Origin: Paraburkholderia solitsugae
Lineage (GTDB): Bacteria; Pseudomonadota; Gammaproteobacteria; Burkholderiales; Burkholderiaceae
Direction of reading: 5' to 3'
NCBI RefSeq assembly: GCF_013177695.1
Contig: NZ_WOEY01000166.1
Coordinates: forward strand, 62,001 to 126,000
DNA: 64,000 nt
Shown here in pieces: positions 45,286 through 54,678 of this stretch. The notes beneath the pieces were generated by a model. That model did not search any database. It worked only from the letters and a program-made list of their open reading frames with translations, and was not told the origin of the DNA. Both the position numbers and the translations under genes were made by a program. Numbering within the stretch: position 1 is the stretch's first letter; every line of letters begins with the position of its first letter.

Positions 45286-45798
45286 CTATCGGTAGAACAC
45301 GTAGTCCGCGAGATAGGGCGAGCTTCCGGATTCATGTTCCGTCAAACACGGTGCCGTCGGCGCCAACCCGCCGACGGTATGCACGCGCTGTACATACCGC
45401 ACCGCGGAAAGTGCGCCGCTACCGGACGCGCTATGCGCTTCGAGTAACAACTGCGGGATGCTCGCCGGTGTTTCGCTAGGCCGCTGTGCGATCACGCGGC
45501 CTATGATCCGGCTGCCATCCTCCGCTTCCCATGACGGCCCGGCGCCATGCCGGACCGCGGCGTGGCCGCTCGCGTCGTAGAGCGTCGCGAGGGGACTCTT
45601 GAACACCCATCCGAGACGATGCTGTGCGTCGAATTCGCACGAGTAATTCTGTACGCCGGACGCGGTGAGTGTCATCACGCGCTCGGCTTGGGGTGGGGCT
45701 ATGGATGCACTCGGCGGACTTACGGGTGGTGTGACACACGCGGCTAGCATAGATGCGGCGAGGGTCGCGAAGCTTGCTTGCGAAATAGTCCTGAGCAT
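45286..45798 (-). CDS. DUF3455 lipoprotein
   Basis: A 170-residue exported protein with a lipobox (ASMLAAC) near residue 21. The mature part follows the DUF3455 pattern: GVQNYSCEF, LYDASGHAAVRHGAGPSWEA, DGSRIIGRV, IPQLLLEA, VRYVQRVHTVGGLAPTAPC and ending ADYVFYR. GAGGTGAT lies upstream of the ATG. Role unknown. Confidence 0.85.
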   Translation of the reverse strand: MLRTISQASFATLAASMLAACVTPPVSPPSASIAPPQAERVMTLTASGVQNYSCEFDAQHRLGWVFKSPLATLYDASGHAAVRHGAGPSWEAEDGSRIIGRVIAQRPSETPASIPQLLLEAHSASGSGALSAVRYVQRVHTVGGLAPTAPCLTEHESGSSPYLADYVFYR

Positions 45799-45949
45799 GG
45801 ATATCACCTCGAATGACCGAGTGAGTGGCAGAGCATGGCGATTGTAGCCGTTGAGTATGGCCGGTGAAACGGCTAGTCGGGATAGTACGCGTGATCTTAT
45901 GCGTGCCGGGAATCCGCTTGCGCGGCTGGTTGCAATCTCGTTCGCGCGG

Positions 45950-47287
45950 CTATCGCTCCCCTGCCACACGGGCAATTCGATCCCGGACTACGCCAATCGC
46001 CTGCTTGAGAGCGAAAACGTCGTGGAAGTAACGCTGCGGCATCCGGATCTGGTTGGCATGCGCATCGATGTGCTCGATCTCGTCCTGCCATTGTGCAATC
46101 TGGCTCGGGGTTGGATGGCGGTTTCTCCATATTTCATCTTCCAGCGCCTTGATCTCGCGATACCAGACAACCAGGCGTTTCTTTATCCGCGCCTCGGCCA
46201 TGCGCGGCAACGCTTGCAGCAGCCCCAACAATAAAGCCATGAAGGGGAGCAGGATCAGCAGACGTCTTTCGACAAAGCTGGCCAGCCAGAATGGCAGGTA
46301 GCGCTGCAGGAAGGGGCGCCCCGTTTTGAAGTAACGCTCGCTCTCTTCGGAAACAGGAAATTCCTCGGTGTTCAGATTGGGAAACACGCCAAGCGGCGTG
46401 AAGTAATCTTCGCCGCCGTGGACGGTTTTGGCCGCGTCGAGCAACAGGTAGACCAGCGCGGGGTGCAGCGTGTCTTTGGCGACGAGCAAAGCGGTAGCGG
46501 CGAGTAGCGTGACGTCGGTTTGCGGCAAATCGTTGACGATGCTGGTCGCGGCGCGCGGAAACGTCACCTTGGATAGCGACGGGAATTTCTGCACCAGCGC
46601 ATCGGCCTGCGCAAAACTCATCAGTTTGAGATCGCTGTTCAGCAGCGTTGTCTGCATCGCCGCATCGGGTCGGCCGATAAAGAAAGCCGCATCCAGTTGA
46701 CCATTTTCGAGGCCTTGGTAGGCCTTGGTCGCGTCCATTTCGAGCAGCGTCGTATTGTCCTGTGTGATGCCGCTGTACCCGAGCAAGACTTGGGAGACGT
46801 TCAGCAGGCCGCTGCCAGGAACACCGATTGAAATCTTCTTGCCGCGTAGTTGTGCCAGCCGGTTGATGGTGGACTCGCCACGGTAGAACACCCAGATCGG
46901 TTCATAGGAGACGGCGGCGATCGTCTGCAGGTGGTCGGTGTCTTTCGGGCTGGTGGTGCCGGACTGGATGAAGCCCACCTCATATTCGCTGTCCGGATCT
47001 TTCAAGCGCTGATAGTTTTCGCTCGAACCCGATGAGCTGCGGATATCGAGCTTAATGCCATCGCGTTTCAGGATCGGGGCATAGCGATCGGCAAAGCCGC
47101 GATAGATCCCGTTGTCGGCTCCGGTTGTGATGACGATCGTGTGCCGGAAGGCGGGTTCGAGAATGACCGCTATCCCCCAAGCTAGCACGGCCGTCAGCAG
47201 TATCACGCCGGCGATGACAAGCCGCCGGCGACCCGGTGTCATCGGGACTTTTTCATTGCGAAGAAGCGCAGGGTCGTGCTTGGGCAT
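45950..47287 (-). CDS. TAXI family solute receptor with membrane anchors
   Basis: A 445-residue protein. An N-terminal helix (about 20-42) is followed by a TAXI-type periplasmic binding domain (TITTGADNGIYRGFADRYAP-like start, VGFIQSGTTS, KKISIGVPGSG), then a second helix (LLILLPFMALLLGLLQALP) at about 340-360 and a cytoplasmic coiled-coil tail with WYREIKALEDEIW. No DctQM genes lie next to it, so it is an orphan receptor; the coiled-coil tail suggests signalling or interaction rather than simple transport. Confidence 0.87.
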   Translation of the reverse strand: MPKHDPALLRNEKVPMTPGRRRLVIAGVILLTAVLAWGIAVILEPAFRHTIVITTGADNGIYRGFADRYAPILKRDGIKLDIRSSSGSSENYQRLKDPDSEYEVGFIQSGTTSPKDTDHLQTIAAVSYEPIWVFYRGESTINRLAQLRGKKISIGVPGSGLLNVSQVLLGYSGITQDNTTLLEMDATKAYQGLENGQLDAAFFIGRPDAAMQTTLLNSDLKLMSFAQADALVQKFPSLSKVTFPRAATSIVNDLPQTDVTLLAATALLVAKDTLHPALVYLLLDAAKTVHGGEDYFTPLGVFPNLNTEEFPVSEESERYFKTGRPFLQRYLPFWLASFVERRLLILLPFMALLLGLLQALPRMAEARIKKRLVVWYREIKALEDEIWRNRHPTPSQIAQWQDEIEHIDAHANQIRMPQRYFHDVFALKQAIGVVRDRIARVAGER

Positions 47288-47527
47288 TGTTTGCCTCTCT
47301 CGTTCGGCGCTGCTCGCCAGGTCTTTGCCGCGCGCGGTCGAGGTGGAGATGGCGTCGAGGTCGCAGCGTTGTCAATAGTTGCAGGCGGCGCCGCGAAGTT
47401 TGTCGCGTGAAGCGTTGGCCTTGCCGCGCTGCGGGGGGTGTCTGACAGACAGCATGGATAATGCAGCGCCTTGAACGCCTTGTCCACATCCGTGCTTCAG
47501 CTTGCGATCGTCGCGATGAGTGAACAA

Positions 47528-48250
47528 TCAATGCTGCATGGAATGTCGCGCGCCATCCGGCACGAATACATAACCATGACTGCGCACGGTCTGGATGAAC
47601 CTCGGCGAGGAGGGGTTGGTCTCGAGGATTCTGCGCAACCGCCACACCTGGACATCGATCCCTCGACCGGTATGATCGTCCTCCGGGCCGTGCAGCAACT
47701 CGAGCAGGTGCTCCCGGGTCAGCGTGCGCATGGGGTGATTGACGAAGACCTTGAGCAGCGCGAATTCTCCCGCCGAGAGCGTGAGCCGGCTGTTCTCCAT
47801 GTTGAGTGTCCGCAACTGAAGGTCGAGCGTGAATGGGCCGAATCCAACGACATGGTGTTCTTTGCGCGCGGCGCTCGACGCAGACTGGGTTTGTCGCCGC
47901 AATACGGCCCGCATGCGCGCAAGGAGTTCGCGAGGATTGAATGGTTTGCCGATACAGTCGTCCGCGCCCATTTCGAGTCCCACGATCCGGTCCATGTCGT
48001 CGGCGCCTGACGTCAGAATCACCGGGACCGTGTTGCCCGCGGCGCGTAGGGTGCTCAGCGCGGCAAGCCCATTCACGCCTTGCATGATCTGGTCGAGGAC
48101 AATCAGATCGGGCGGATCCCGTTTGATATGTTCTCCGAGCGACCTCACCTCATGCAGAACGGAGACTGCCATACCCTCCCGTCCGAGGAAGTCGGCCAGC
48201 GACCCAAGTAGATCGACATCGTCGTCAACGACCAGTATCTGAGTTGTCAT
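47528..48250 (-). CDS. OmpR-family response regulator, orphan
   Basis: A 240-residue two-component regulator. The receiver (1-120) has the acidic pocket VVDDDVDL, phospho-acceptor D53 in LIVLDQIM and K102 in IGKPF. The winged-helix DNA-binding domain (about 140-235) reads LTLSAGEFALLKVFVNHPMR and RGIDVQVWRLRRILE. No sensor kinase gene is adjacent on either side. Target genes unknown; the TAXI receptor gene lies downstream on the same strand 240 nt away. Confidence 0.92.
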   Translation of the reverse strand: MTTQILVVDDDVDLLGSLADFLGREGMAVSVLHEVRSLGEHIKRDPPDLIVLDQIMQGVNGLAALSTLRAAGNTVPVILTSGADDMDRIVGLEMGADDCIGKPFNPRELLARMRAVLRRQTQSASSAARKEHHVVGFGPFTLDLQLRTLNMENSRLTLSAGEFALLKVFVNHPMRTLTREHLLELLHGPEDDHTGRGIDVQVWRLRRILETNPSSPRFIQTVRSHGYVFVPDGARHSMQH

Positions 48251-48747
48251 AGTAGGGAAATCGAACGCTTAGGCCGGAAAACGGGTTTGCAATAGCGGTG
48301 GCTGCGACATCAGGTTTGCCGACTTTGTCGTGCAAGCTTTCAATGCCGTCAGGATGCGATTGACCCGCGAATGTTGTGCTCCGACTTCTTTAACGGAGCA
48401 ACCCGCAGGAATCCGTCGCCGAATGTTGATTTTTTGTCCTGGCGGCACGCGGTGGGTTTGCGCGGCATCACGCGACCTATGCGGCAAAGGAGTTCAGTCT
48501 TTACGACTTGCCTGATCCAGTCGATACTTGGGCGGTTTTTGCATTCGGAATAGCCTTCGATGGTTATAAGCGCCGTTGTTCGCTTGAAGCAGGCGCGAAG
48601 GCAACAAGGTCGAAACCAGCATCGAGCCTGGACGATATGCGAAACGAATTGTTTTTGTCTGCGTGCATCCCGGTGTGGCGCTTCGGACAGTACTTCGCCG
48701 CCAGTGGGACGTTAGTGGCGCGATTCCAACCAAGAAAAAGACTATTC
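48251..48747. other. 497-base intergenic region
   Basis: Between the response regulator and a divergent DUF1254 gene. A plus-strand frame continues upstream of 48748, but has no signal of coding and the real gene starts at its signal peptide. No repeat or terminator seen. Confidence 0.4.
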
Positions 48748-49794
48748 ATGAAAACTTCACTGATCACCACCTGCGTTACAGGCCTTGTTCTCGCAGCCGT
48801 TGGCACTGCTCAAGCGCAAACTGCCGCGGCGCCGTCGGCGGGTGCGACGGTTCCCGTGACCGTCGACAATTTTGTTCGCGCGGAAACAGACATGTATGTC
48901 GTTGCGTTGGCAAAACAAGGCGGGCTGGGGAAACTGCTCCATCGCCGGGAGCCCGCATCGATCGATCATCAAACCGTCATCCGCCTGAATCGCGACACGC
49001 TCTATTCATCGGGTGTCTTCGATCTCGACGCCGGGCCGGTGACGATCAAGATGCCTGATCCGGGCAAGCGTTTCATGGCGATGCAGGTTATCAACGAGGA
49101 TCACTACACGCCGAACGTCTTCTACGGTGGCGGAACACATACCCTGACGCGAGAGAATGTCGGGACGCGTTACGTCGTCGTCGCGATACGAACGCTGGTC
49201 GACCCGAATAGCCCGGACGACATCAAGCAGGTCCACAGCCTGCAGGACGCGATCACCGTCAGCCAGAAGGCGCCGGGCAAGCTCGACATGCCTGACTGGG
49301 ATGCCGTGAGTCAGAAGAAGACTCGCGATCCGCTGCTGGTTCTCGCTTCCACGATTCCGGATTTCAAGCGGGCATTCGGCACCAAGGAGGAGGTCGACCC
49401 GGTTCGACGCCTGCTCGGCACCGCGGCGGCCTGGGGCGGCAATCCGGACAAGGACGCCACCTACCTCAACTTCACGCCGGCGAAGAACGACGGCAAGACC
49501 GTCTATCGGCTCTCGGTCAAGGACGTCCCCGTGGATGCGTTCTGGTCAGTGAGCGTCTACAACGCGCAAGGGTACTTTGAGAAGAACCCGTCAAACGCGT
49601 ACTCGATCAACAACCTCACCGCGAAGAAGGGTAGCGACGGTTCAATTACGATGCAGTTCGGTGGTTGCGATGGACAGGTGCCCAATTGCCTGCCCGTTGT
49701 CGCCGGCTGGAATTACACCGTGCGACTGTATCGTCCGCGTGCCGAAATTCTCAGCGGTGCCTGGACTTTCCCGGCGCCTCAGCCCGTTAATTGA
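48748..49794 (+). CDS. Secreted DUF1254/DUF1214 protein
   Basis: A 348-residue exported protein with a clear signal peptide (KTSLITTCVTGLVLAAVGTAQA). The mature part begins with the DUF1254-type FVRAETDMYVVALAKQG and INRDTLYSS-like segment, and ends with the DUF1214 beta domain (VDAFWSVSVYNAQGYF, WNYTVRLYRPRAEIL). Such proteins are conserved in soil bacteria with no firm function. Two longer relatives follow at 49916 and 51435. The ATG at 48748 lacks a strong ribosome site. Confidence 0.85.
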   Translation: MKTSLITTCVTGLVLAAVGTAQAQTAAAPSAGATVPVTVDNFVRAETDMYVVALAKQGGLGKLLHRREPASIDHQTVIRLNRDTLYSSGVFDLDAGPVTIKMPDPGKRFMAMQVINEDHYTPNVFYGGGTHTLTRENVGTRYVVVAIRTLVDPNSPDDIKQVHSLQDAITVSQKAPGKLDMPDWDAVSQKKTRDPLLVLASTIPDFKRAFGTKEEVDPVRRLLGTAAAWGGNPDKDATYLNFTPAKNDGKTVYRLSVKDVPVDAFWSVSVYNAQGYFEKNPSNAYSINNLTAKKGSDGSITMQFGGCDGQVPNCLPVVAGWNYTVRLYRPRAEILSGAWTFPAPQPVN

Positions 49795-49915
49795 GCTAAC
49801 GAGTTGACGGCTGTTGCGGATCGCATTTTCGGCAGGTCCGAAAACGCAACAGCCGTACTCGCGCCCAACTCGCCGCGCTGTTGCTCTGGTCATGGCGTGC
49901 GCCGCCTTCCTGGGG

Positions 49916-51229
49916 TTACAGGCGGCGAATCGGCGGATAGTGAAAACGTTGCTCGAGATGGGCCGCGCCCGGTATGTAGATGCGAAGGATGATGTAAAAC
50001 AGGCCATCCGGCGCAGGCAGCCAGTTGGATTGCGTTGCGGCGTCGGCCGGTGGCGCTGCCGATAAGCGCAAGGTCAGGCCGTGCTCGTCGTAGCGCAGTT
50101 GCGGCGAGCGATCGCCGATCGAATGTCGGTCGATCACGTTATCCACCAGCATGCACGAGGCTTTGTCATACATCGTGATCGACCAGAAGGCCTGCGCCTG
50201 CGGCAGACCATCAGGCGGGAACGTGAGCTCGTACGTATGGCGCCCGTCGAGCGGCCGTCCTTCGCTGTCGCAGTCGGCGGAGACGTACATGGCTTCCTTG
50301 ATGCCGAGCGCACCGATATAGTTCCGGCTGACGTGCGCGCGCGTCAGGTAGTCATCGCCGAACGACGCGCGGACTGCCACCGGCAGGAACCATCCACCAC
50401 CAAGCGCCGACGGTTGCGGCACGCCCAGTTCGTCAATCACCTGGCCGAGAGCACTGCCGAGGGCGGCGAGCGTCGGCGCCTCGAGCGTGGACGCGTCGGT
50501 CTCCGCACCGATACCGACGGCAGCGAACCGAGCGACGAGCGCGGATTCCGCGGCAGGCGGACGATTGCGCACGAGGGCTGCGTTGACCGCCGCCGCATAG
50601 AGCCGCGGATCACCCGCTGCCGTACGTCGCACCACGCCGACGTCGAAACGCCGCTGCGCGGGTTGACCGCTGAGCGTCTTCAACACGAAGCGATCCTGCA
50701 GGGCATGCACGGCGGCCAGATCGTCCGTTCCGTCGACAAGGATGCGGCCGATCATCCAGACGTCTCGCGTGGGGCAGGCGATTGGCGTGAGATCGTCATC
50801 GGCGGGCGGCGCGACCTTGCCGTGATGGAGAACAAAACGCCGCGCCCCGTTGCCGGTCGTGCGCGTGCCAATCGATTCGAACGGGTTGGTGCAGAAGTCC
50901 AGCAGACCGAGCACGTAGTAGCGGCCCGCCGTGTCGGGCACCTCCAGCACGAGCGGTTCGTCGCCAAGGTCCAGCCATGCGCTGAGGTACAGCGTGTCGT
51001 TGTTGGGCGTCACGACTTCGCGGTTCCGCGGGCCCAGCAACTGCCGTCCGCGCACCAGTTGATTGATCCAGCCGAGCGTCGAATCCGGACTGCCACCGGC
51101 AAATTGGCCGCTGTCGTCACGACGCGGGCACATCGCCGCGCGCATGCGCGTCATTTCGAATAAAGGCAGGGTGTAGAGCACTGCATTGCGGGCGAGTGCG
51201 CTGATGTTTTCGCTTGAAGTACAAGACAT
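49916..51229 (-). CDS. DUF1254/DUF1214 protein (cytoplasmic type)
   Basis: A 437-residue protein without a signal peptide. N-terminal DUF1254 segment: NAVLYTLPLFEMTRMRAAM and TPNNDTLYLSAWLDL; C-terminal DUF1214 part: AFWSITMYDKASCMLVDN and FYIILRIYIPG. It is paralogous to the protein at 51435 and divergent from it. The intergenic region holds an operator-like element shared with the double IclR gene. GGAG lies upstream of the ATG. Confidence 0.87.
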   Translation of the reverse strand: MSCTSSENISALARNAVLYTLPLFEMTRMRAAMCPRRDDSGQFAGGSPDSTLGWINQLVRGRQLLGPRNREVVTPNNDTLYLSAWLDLGDEPLVLEVPDTAGRYYVLGLLDFCTNPFESIGTRTTGNGARRFVLHHGKVAPPADDDLTPIACPTRDVWMIGRILVDGTDDLAAVHALQDRFVLKTLSGQPAQRRFDVGVVRRTAAGDPRLYAAAVNAALVRNRPPAAESALVARFAAVGIGAETDASTLEAPTLAALGSALGQVIDELGVPQPSALGGGWFLPVAVRASFGDDYLTRAHVSRNYIGALGIKEAMYVSADCDSEGRPLDGRHTYELTFPPDGLPQAQAFWSITMYDKASCMLVDNVIDRHSIGDRSPQLRYDEHGLTLRLSAAPPADAATQSNWLPAPDGLFYIILRIYIPGAAHLEQRFHYPPIRRL

Positions 51230-51265
51230 GGATGCCGCTCCGGCAATAGACGGGAAGGAGTCGGA

Positions 51266-51318
51266 TCAAGCCTACCGGGACGGCCAGATAACGGAACTAG
51301 GGTTTCGCTATGTTAAAC
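51266..51318 (+). promoter_or_regulatory. IclR operator-like element, copy 1
   Basis: TCAAGCCTA (51266-51274) and GTTTCGCTATGTTAAAC (51302-51318) separated by 27 nt. The same two blocks with the same spacing occur at 52782-52834 before the double IclR gene. The second block has GTTT/AAAC palindromic ends, typical of IclR operators. Copy 1 lies between two divergent DUF1254 genes and may control both. Confidence 0.65.
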
Positions 51319-51434
51319 ACTTGTGAGGCCTCCGCTGCCTATACTTTGCGCTCCTAAGGCTTGCAAAGGGATCGCGGTATCCCGCCTCCTGTGCGCTCCC
51401 GCGCATGCAAGCAGATCCTCACGGAGTTTCTCGC

Positions 51435-52739
51435 ATGACCATTGGCAATGCACAGCAGGAATGGGCTTATGTCGCAGGCGTTCAGGCATTCATATACGGG
51501 TATCCGCTCGTCGAGATCGTGCGCACGTGCGCGCTCATGACCGCCGTCGACGAGCCGCAGAACAACGGGCGCGCGCCGATCAACCAGTTCTCGCATTGCC
51601 CGCGGCCGTGGACACACGAGGACCGTGATGTCGTCACGCCGGCCAATGACCTGCTTTACTCGATGGCCTGGCTGAACCTTGCTGACGGCCCCGTCATGCT
51701 GACGACGCCGGCGCCGACCGGGCGTTACTTCGTGATGGAATTCATCGACGCGTACAGCGATAACTTTCATAACCTCGGCCCACGCGTGGTGGGTCCGTCG
51801 GCGGCGAGCTTTGCAATCGTCGGACCCGGCTGGTCGGGCTCACTGCCACCCGGTTCGATCGAAATCCGCTGCCCGACGAATCTCGTGTGGGTGCTGGGCC
51901 GTGTGCTGATCGACGGTGTCGAAGACATGGAGGACGCGCGTGCCTTCCAGGCAGGCTTCACCCTGCGCGCGACGGCGCCGGGCCGCTTGCCGCGTGCAGT
52001 CGCGGCCTACCAGTCCTGGGCGGAGTCAGGCGAGGCGTTCTTCGCGAACCTGGCGAGAACGATGGCCGACGATCCGCCGCCTGCGGTGGATACGGGACTC
52101 GTCGCGCAGTTCTCCCGCATCGGCATTGCACCGCATCGAACGTTCGACGCCGATGCACTCGGCGACGCGCAGGTGGCAGCTTTGCGAAGGGCGGTCGCGG
52201 CCGGTGTCGAGATCGTCGACGGTCATACCCGTAGCCGTCGCGCGCGCTCGTGGTCGATCAACTATGCGGGGGGGCGATTGGGCACGGACTATCTGGCGCG
52301 CGCCTGTACCGCAATGAAAGGCCTCGGCGCGCTCGCGAGTGAGGAGGCGCTCTATGCGCTCTGCGACTTCGACGGGCACGGCGAACCACTCAACGGCGAG
52401 CATGGCTACGTCTTGCGTTTTCCTGCTGGAGGACTGCCGCCCGTGGATGCCTTCTGGTCCGTATCGCTCTACGGCAGCGATTTCTGTTTCGTGGACAACC
52501 CGATCCGGCGCTATGCGATCGGCGATCGCCCGCGTGATCTGCGCTATGGCCCGGACGGTTCGCTCGAGATCCTGATCCAGCGCAGCCAGCCGCAGCAGGG
52601 ACACTCGAACTGGTTGCCCGCACCCGCGGGCCGGTTCTATCTCATCTTGCGCCTGTACCATCCGCGCGAGGCGATCCTGTCAAAGGACTATACGATTCCG
52701 CCGGTCGAGCGGGTCGAGCGCCGCCAGCTGGCAGGATGA
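51435..52739 (+). CDS. DUF1254/DUF1214 protein (second cytoplasmic type)
   Basis: A 434-residue paralogue of the protein at 49916: AFIYGYPLVEIVRTCALM, TPANDLLYSMAWLNL, then a C-terminal DUF1214 domain with VDAFWSVSLYGSDFCFVDN and FYLILRLYHPREAIL. No signal peptide. The ATG at 51435 is preferred (GGAG about 9 nt upstream); 51405 would add 10 residues. It is followed by the double IclR regulator and probably belongs to that regulon. Confidence 0.87.
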   Translation: MTIGNAQQEWAYVAGVQAFIYGYPLVEIVRTCALMTAVDEPQNNGRAPINQFSHCPRPWTHEDRDVVTPANDLLYSMAWLNLADGPVMLTTPAPTGRYFVMEFIDAYSDNFHNLGPRVVGPSAASFAIVGPGWSGSLPPGSIEIRCPTNLVWVLGRVLIDGVEDMEDARAFQAGFTLRATAPGRLPRAVAAYQSWAESGEAFFANLARTMADDPPPAVDTGLVAQFSRIGIAPHRTFDADALGDAQVAALRRAVAAGVEIVDGHTRSRRARSWSINYAGGRLGTDYLARACTAMKGLGALASEEALYALCDFDGHGEPLNGEHGYVLRFPAGGLPPVDAFWSVSLYGSDFCFVDNPIRRYAIGDRPRDLRYGPDGSLEILIQRSQPQQGHSNWLPAPAGRFYLILRLYHPREAILSKDYTIPPVERVERRQLAG

Positions 52740-52781
52740 CAAAGGCATGGATACCACTCCGCGTAGGACAGTAGGGGTGGG

Positions 52782-52834
52782 TCAAGCCTAACAATCTGAC
52801 AGGATGCCGATCCTAGAGTTTCGCTATGTTAAAC
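52782..52834 (+). promoter_or_regulatory. IclR operator-like element, copy 2
   Basis: TCAAGCCTA (52782-52790) and GTTTCGCTATGTTAAAC (52818-52834), identical blocks and identical 27-nt spacing to copy 1 at 51266-51318. It precedes the double IclR gene and suggests autoregulation. It also argues that translation starts at 52909, since an ATG at 52804 would put the element inside the coding sequence. Confidence 0.65.
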
Positions 52835-52908
52835 ATGCATGGAAGCGGGATAGCGGATATGTTTCAATTGGCGCAAGCACGCGCCGAGCGCTTTTCCCGT
52901 ACGAAACG

Positions 52909-54528
52909 ATGGCTCCGAATCCACTCCGCAATCCCCAGTTCGCCACGACGCTCGCGCATGGTCTCGCGTTGTTGAACTGTTTCAAGGTCGGCGACCCGAT
53001 TCTCAGCAACAAAGACTTCGCCGAGCGCACTGGCCTGTCGAAAGCGACGGTGTCGCGGCTGACGTATACGCTCGCCATGCTCGGCTTTCTGCGCTATGAC
53101 AACACCGTACGCAAATATCGGCTGGGCTCGGCGGTCGTGTCGGTGGGCTACCCGCTTCTGCAAGGCCTGCGTATCCGCGAACTGGCGCGACCGTTGATGA
53201 GGGAGCTTGCCGACGTGGCGCGCGGATCGGTGTCGCTCGGGATTCGTGACCGCTCGCAGATGGTGTATGTCGAGACTGCGCGCGGTCATGAATCGCCGAC
53301 GTTTCGTCCGGATACCGGTGCTTCGCTGCCCATTCTCGCTTCCGCGATGGGCCGGGCCTGGCTGGGCCGCGCCGAACCCGCGCAACGTGCTGCCGTGCTC
53401 GAGCAGGTTCGCGTTTGCGATCCGGCGCAATGGGACGCGTATCACGCCGACCTCGCGGCCGCCCTACGCACGTTTGCAGAGCGCGGCTTTGCCCTTAGCG
53501 AAGGCGATTTTGAGCGTGAAATCCATGCGGTCGCCGTACCGATGCGCGAACCGATCAATTCGGAAACCTTCGTTTTCAATTGTGGCGTGCCGCGCTTGCA
53601 ACTGACTGACCGGACACTCGTCGACGTGATCGCGCCGCGCCTCGTGGCGATGGTGGACACACTCGAACGGCAGCTTGCGTCGCAGCAAGTGGGCGGTGAC
53701 GACGTGCGAACCTCGCCCAGTCCACCGCTTGTTGAGCGGGTATCCGTGGACTCGTTTCCCGACGACGACGATCGTCAATTCGCCATCACGCTCGCGCGCG
53801 GTCTGGAAATCCTGCGCTGTTTCCAGCCCGGCGAAGTTGCGCTAGGCAATAAGGATTTTGTGGCGCGTACGGGTTTGTCGAAGGCCACGGTGTCCCTGGT
53901 TGCCTACACGTTGACTGAACTCGGCTACTTGCGTCATGACGAAGTGGCGCGCAACTATCGGCTCGGCGGCGGTGTGCTGTCGATGGGCTATCCGCTGCTG
54001 GCCGGCATGCGTATCCGGCAGATCGCGCGGCCGTTCATGCGCGAGCTTGCGCTTCAGGTGCGCGGGTCCGTATCGCTTGGCATGCGGGACCAGTCGAATA
54101 TGGTCTACATCGAATGTTGTCCGCGCGATAAGCGAATTCGTGCGCGGCCCGACGTCGGTGCGGTGCGTCCGATTCTGCGGATGGCAATGGGACGGGCGTG
54201 GCTAGCGGCGGTGGCGCCGCAGGAACGGGAGGTGGCGCTGAATCGGCTACGCATCGCCGTGCCCGACCAGTGGCAACAGTACGGGGCGCAGGTGCAGCAG
54301 GCGCTTCACGATTACCAGCAAACCGGTGCTTGCTTCTCCTATGGGGATGCGCAGAAGAACGCCTACGGCGTCGGTGTGCCGTTGTGCGCACAGGTCGACG
54401 CTGAGACGCTGGTGTTCAATTGCGCGGTGCCGGCACAATCGGCGCAGGGACGCCGGTTGATCGACGATATCGCGCCACGACTCTTGGCGATGGTCTCGAA
54501 CGTCGAGATTGCGGCTGGCTTGCGGTAG
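52909..54528 (+). CDS. Regulator made of two complete fused IclR units
   Basis: A 539-residue protein with two head-to-tail IclR regulators. Unit 1 (about 1-255): helix-turn-helix FAERTGLSKATVSRLTYTL, then an effector domain to VDVIAPRLVAMV. Unit 2 (about 285-539): FVARTGLSKATVSLVAYTL and an effector domain ending IDDIAPRLLAMV. The units are clearly related to each other, so an internal duplication formed the gene. A covalent dimer could replace the usual dimer assembly. Start at 52909 is chosen as the operator lies upstream of it; 52804 is the alternative. Confidence 0.88.
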   Translation: MAPNPLRNPQFATTLAHGLALLNCFKVGDPILSNKDFAERTGLSKATVSRLTYTLAMLGFLRYDNTVRKYRLGSAVVSVGYPLLQGLRIRELARPLMRELADVARGSVSLGIRDRSQMVYVETARGHESPTFRPDTGASLPILASAMGRAWLGRAEPAQRAAVLEQVRVCDPAQWDAYHADLAAALRTFAERGFALSEGDFEREIHAVAVPMREPINSETFVFNCGVPRLQLTDRTLVDVIAPRLVAMVDTLERQLASQQVGGDDVRTSPSPPLVERVSVDSFPDDDDRQFAITLARGLEILRCFQPGEVALGNKDFVARTGLSKATVSLVAYTLTELGYLRHDEVARNYRLGGGVLSMGYPLLAGMRIRQIARPFMRELALQVRGSVSLGMRDQSNMVYIECCPRDKRIRARPDVGAVRPILRMAMGRAWLAAVAPQEREVALNRLRIAVPDQWQQYGAQVQQALHDYQQTGACFSYGDAQKNAYGVGVPLCAQVDAETLVFNCAVPAQSAQGRRLIDDIAPRLLAMVSNVEIAAGLR

Positions 54529-54678
54529 CGCGTGCAGCGGTCGTCCCGCTCGACCATTCAGGCGCTTTTGCGCTAGCCTGTCTCCGATCGGCGTGCTGCG
54601 CTCCGGTGTGGCCGTTGAAGTGGAAGCCGTTATCTCCCTTACACAAGCGTGAACCCAACGCGCGTCATTGGAACAACT

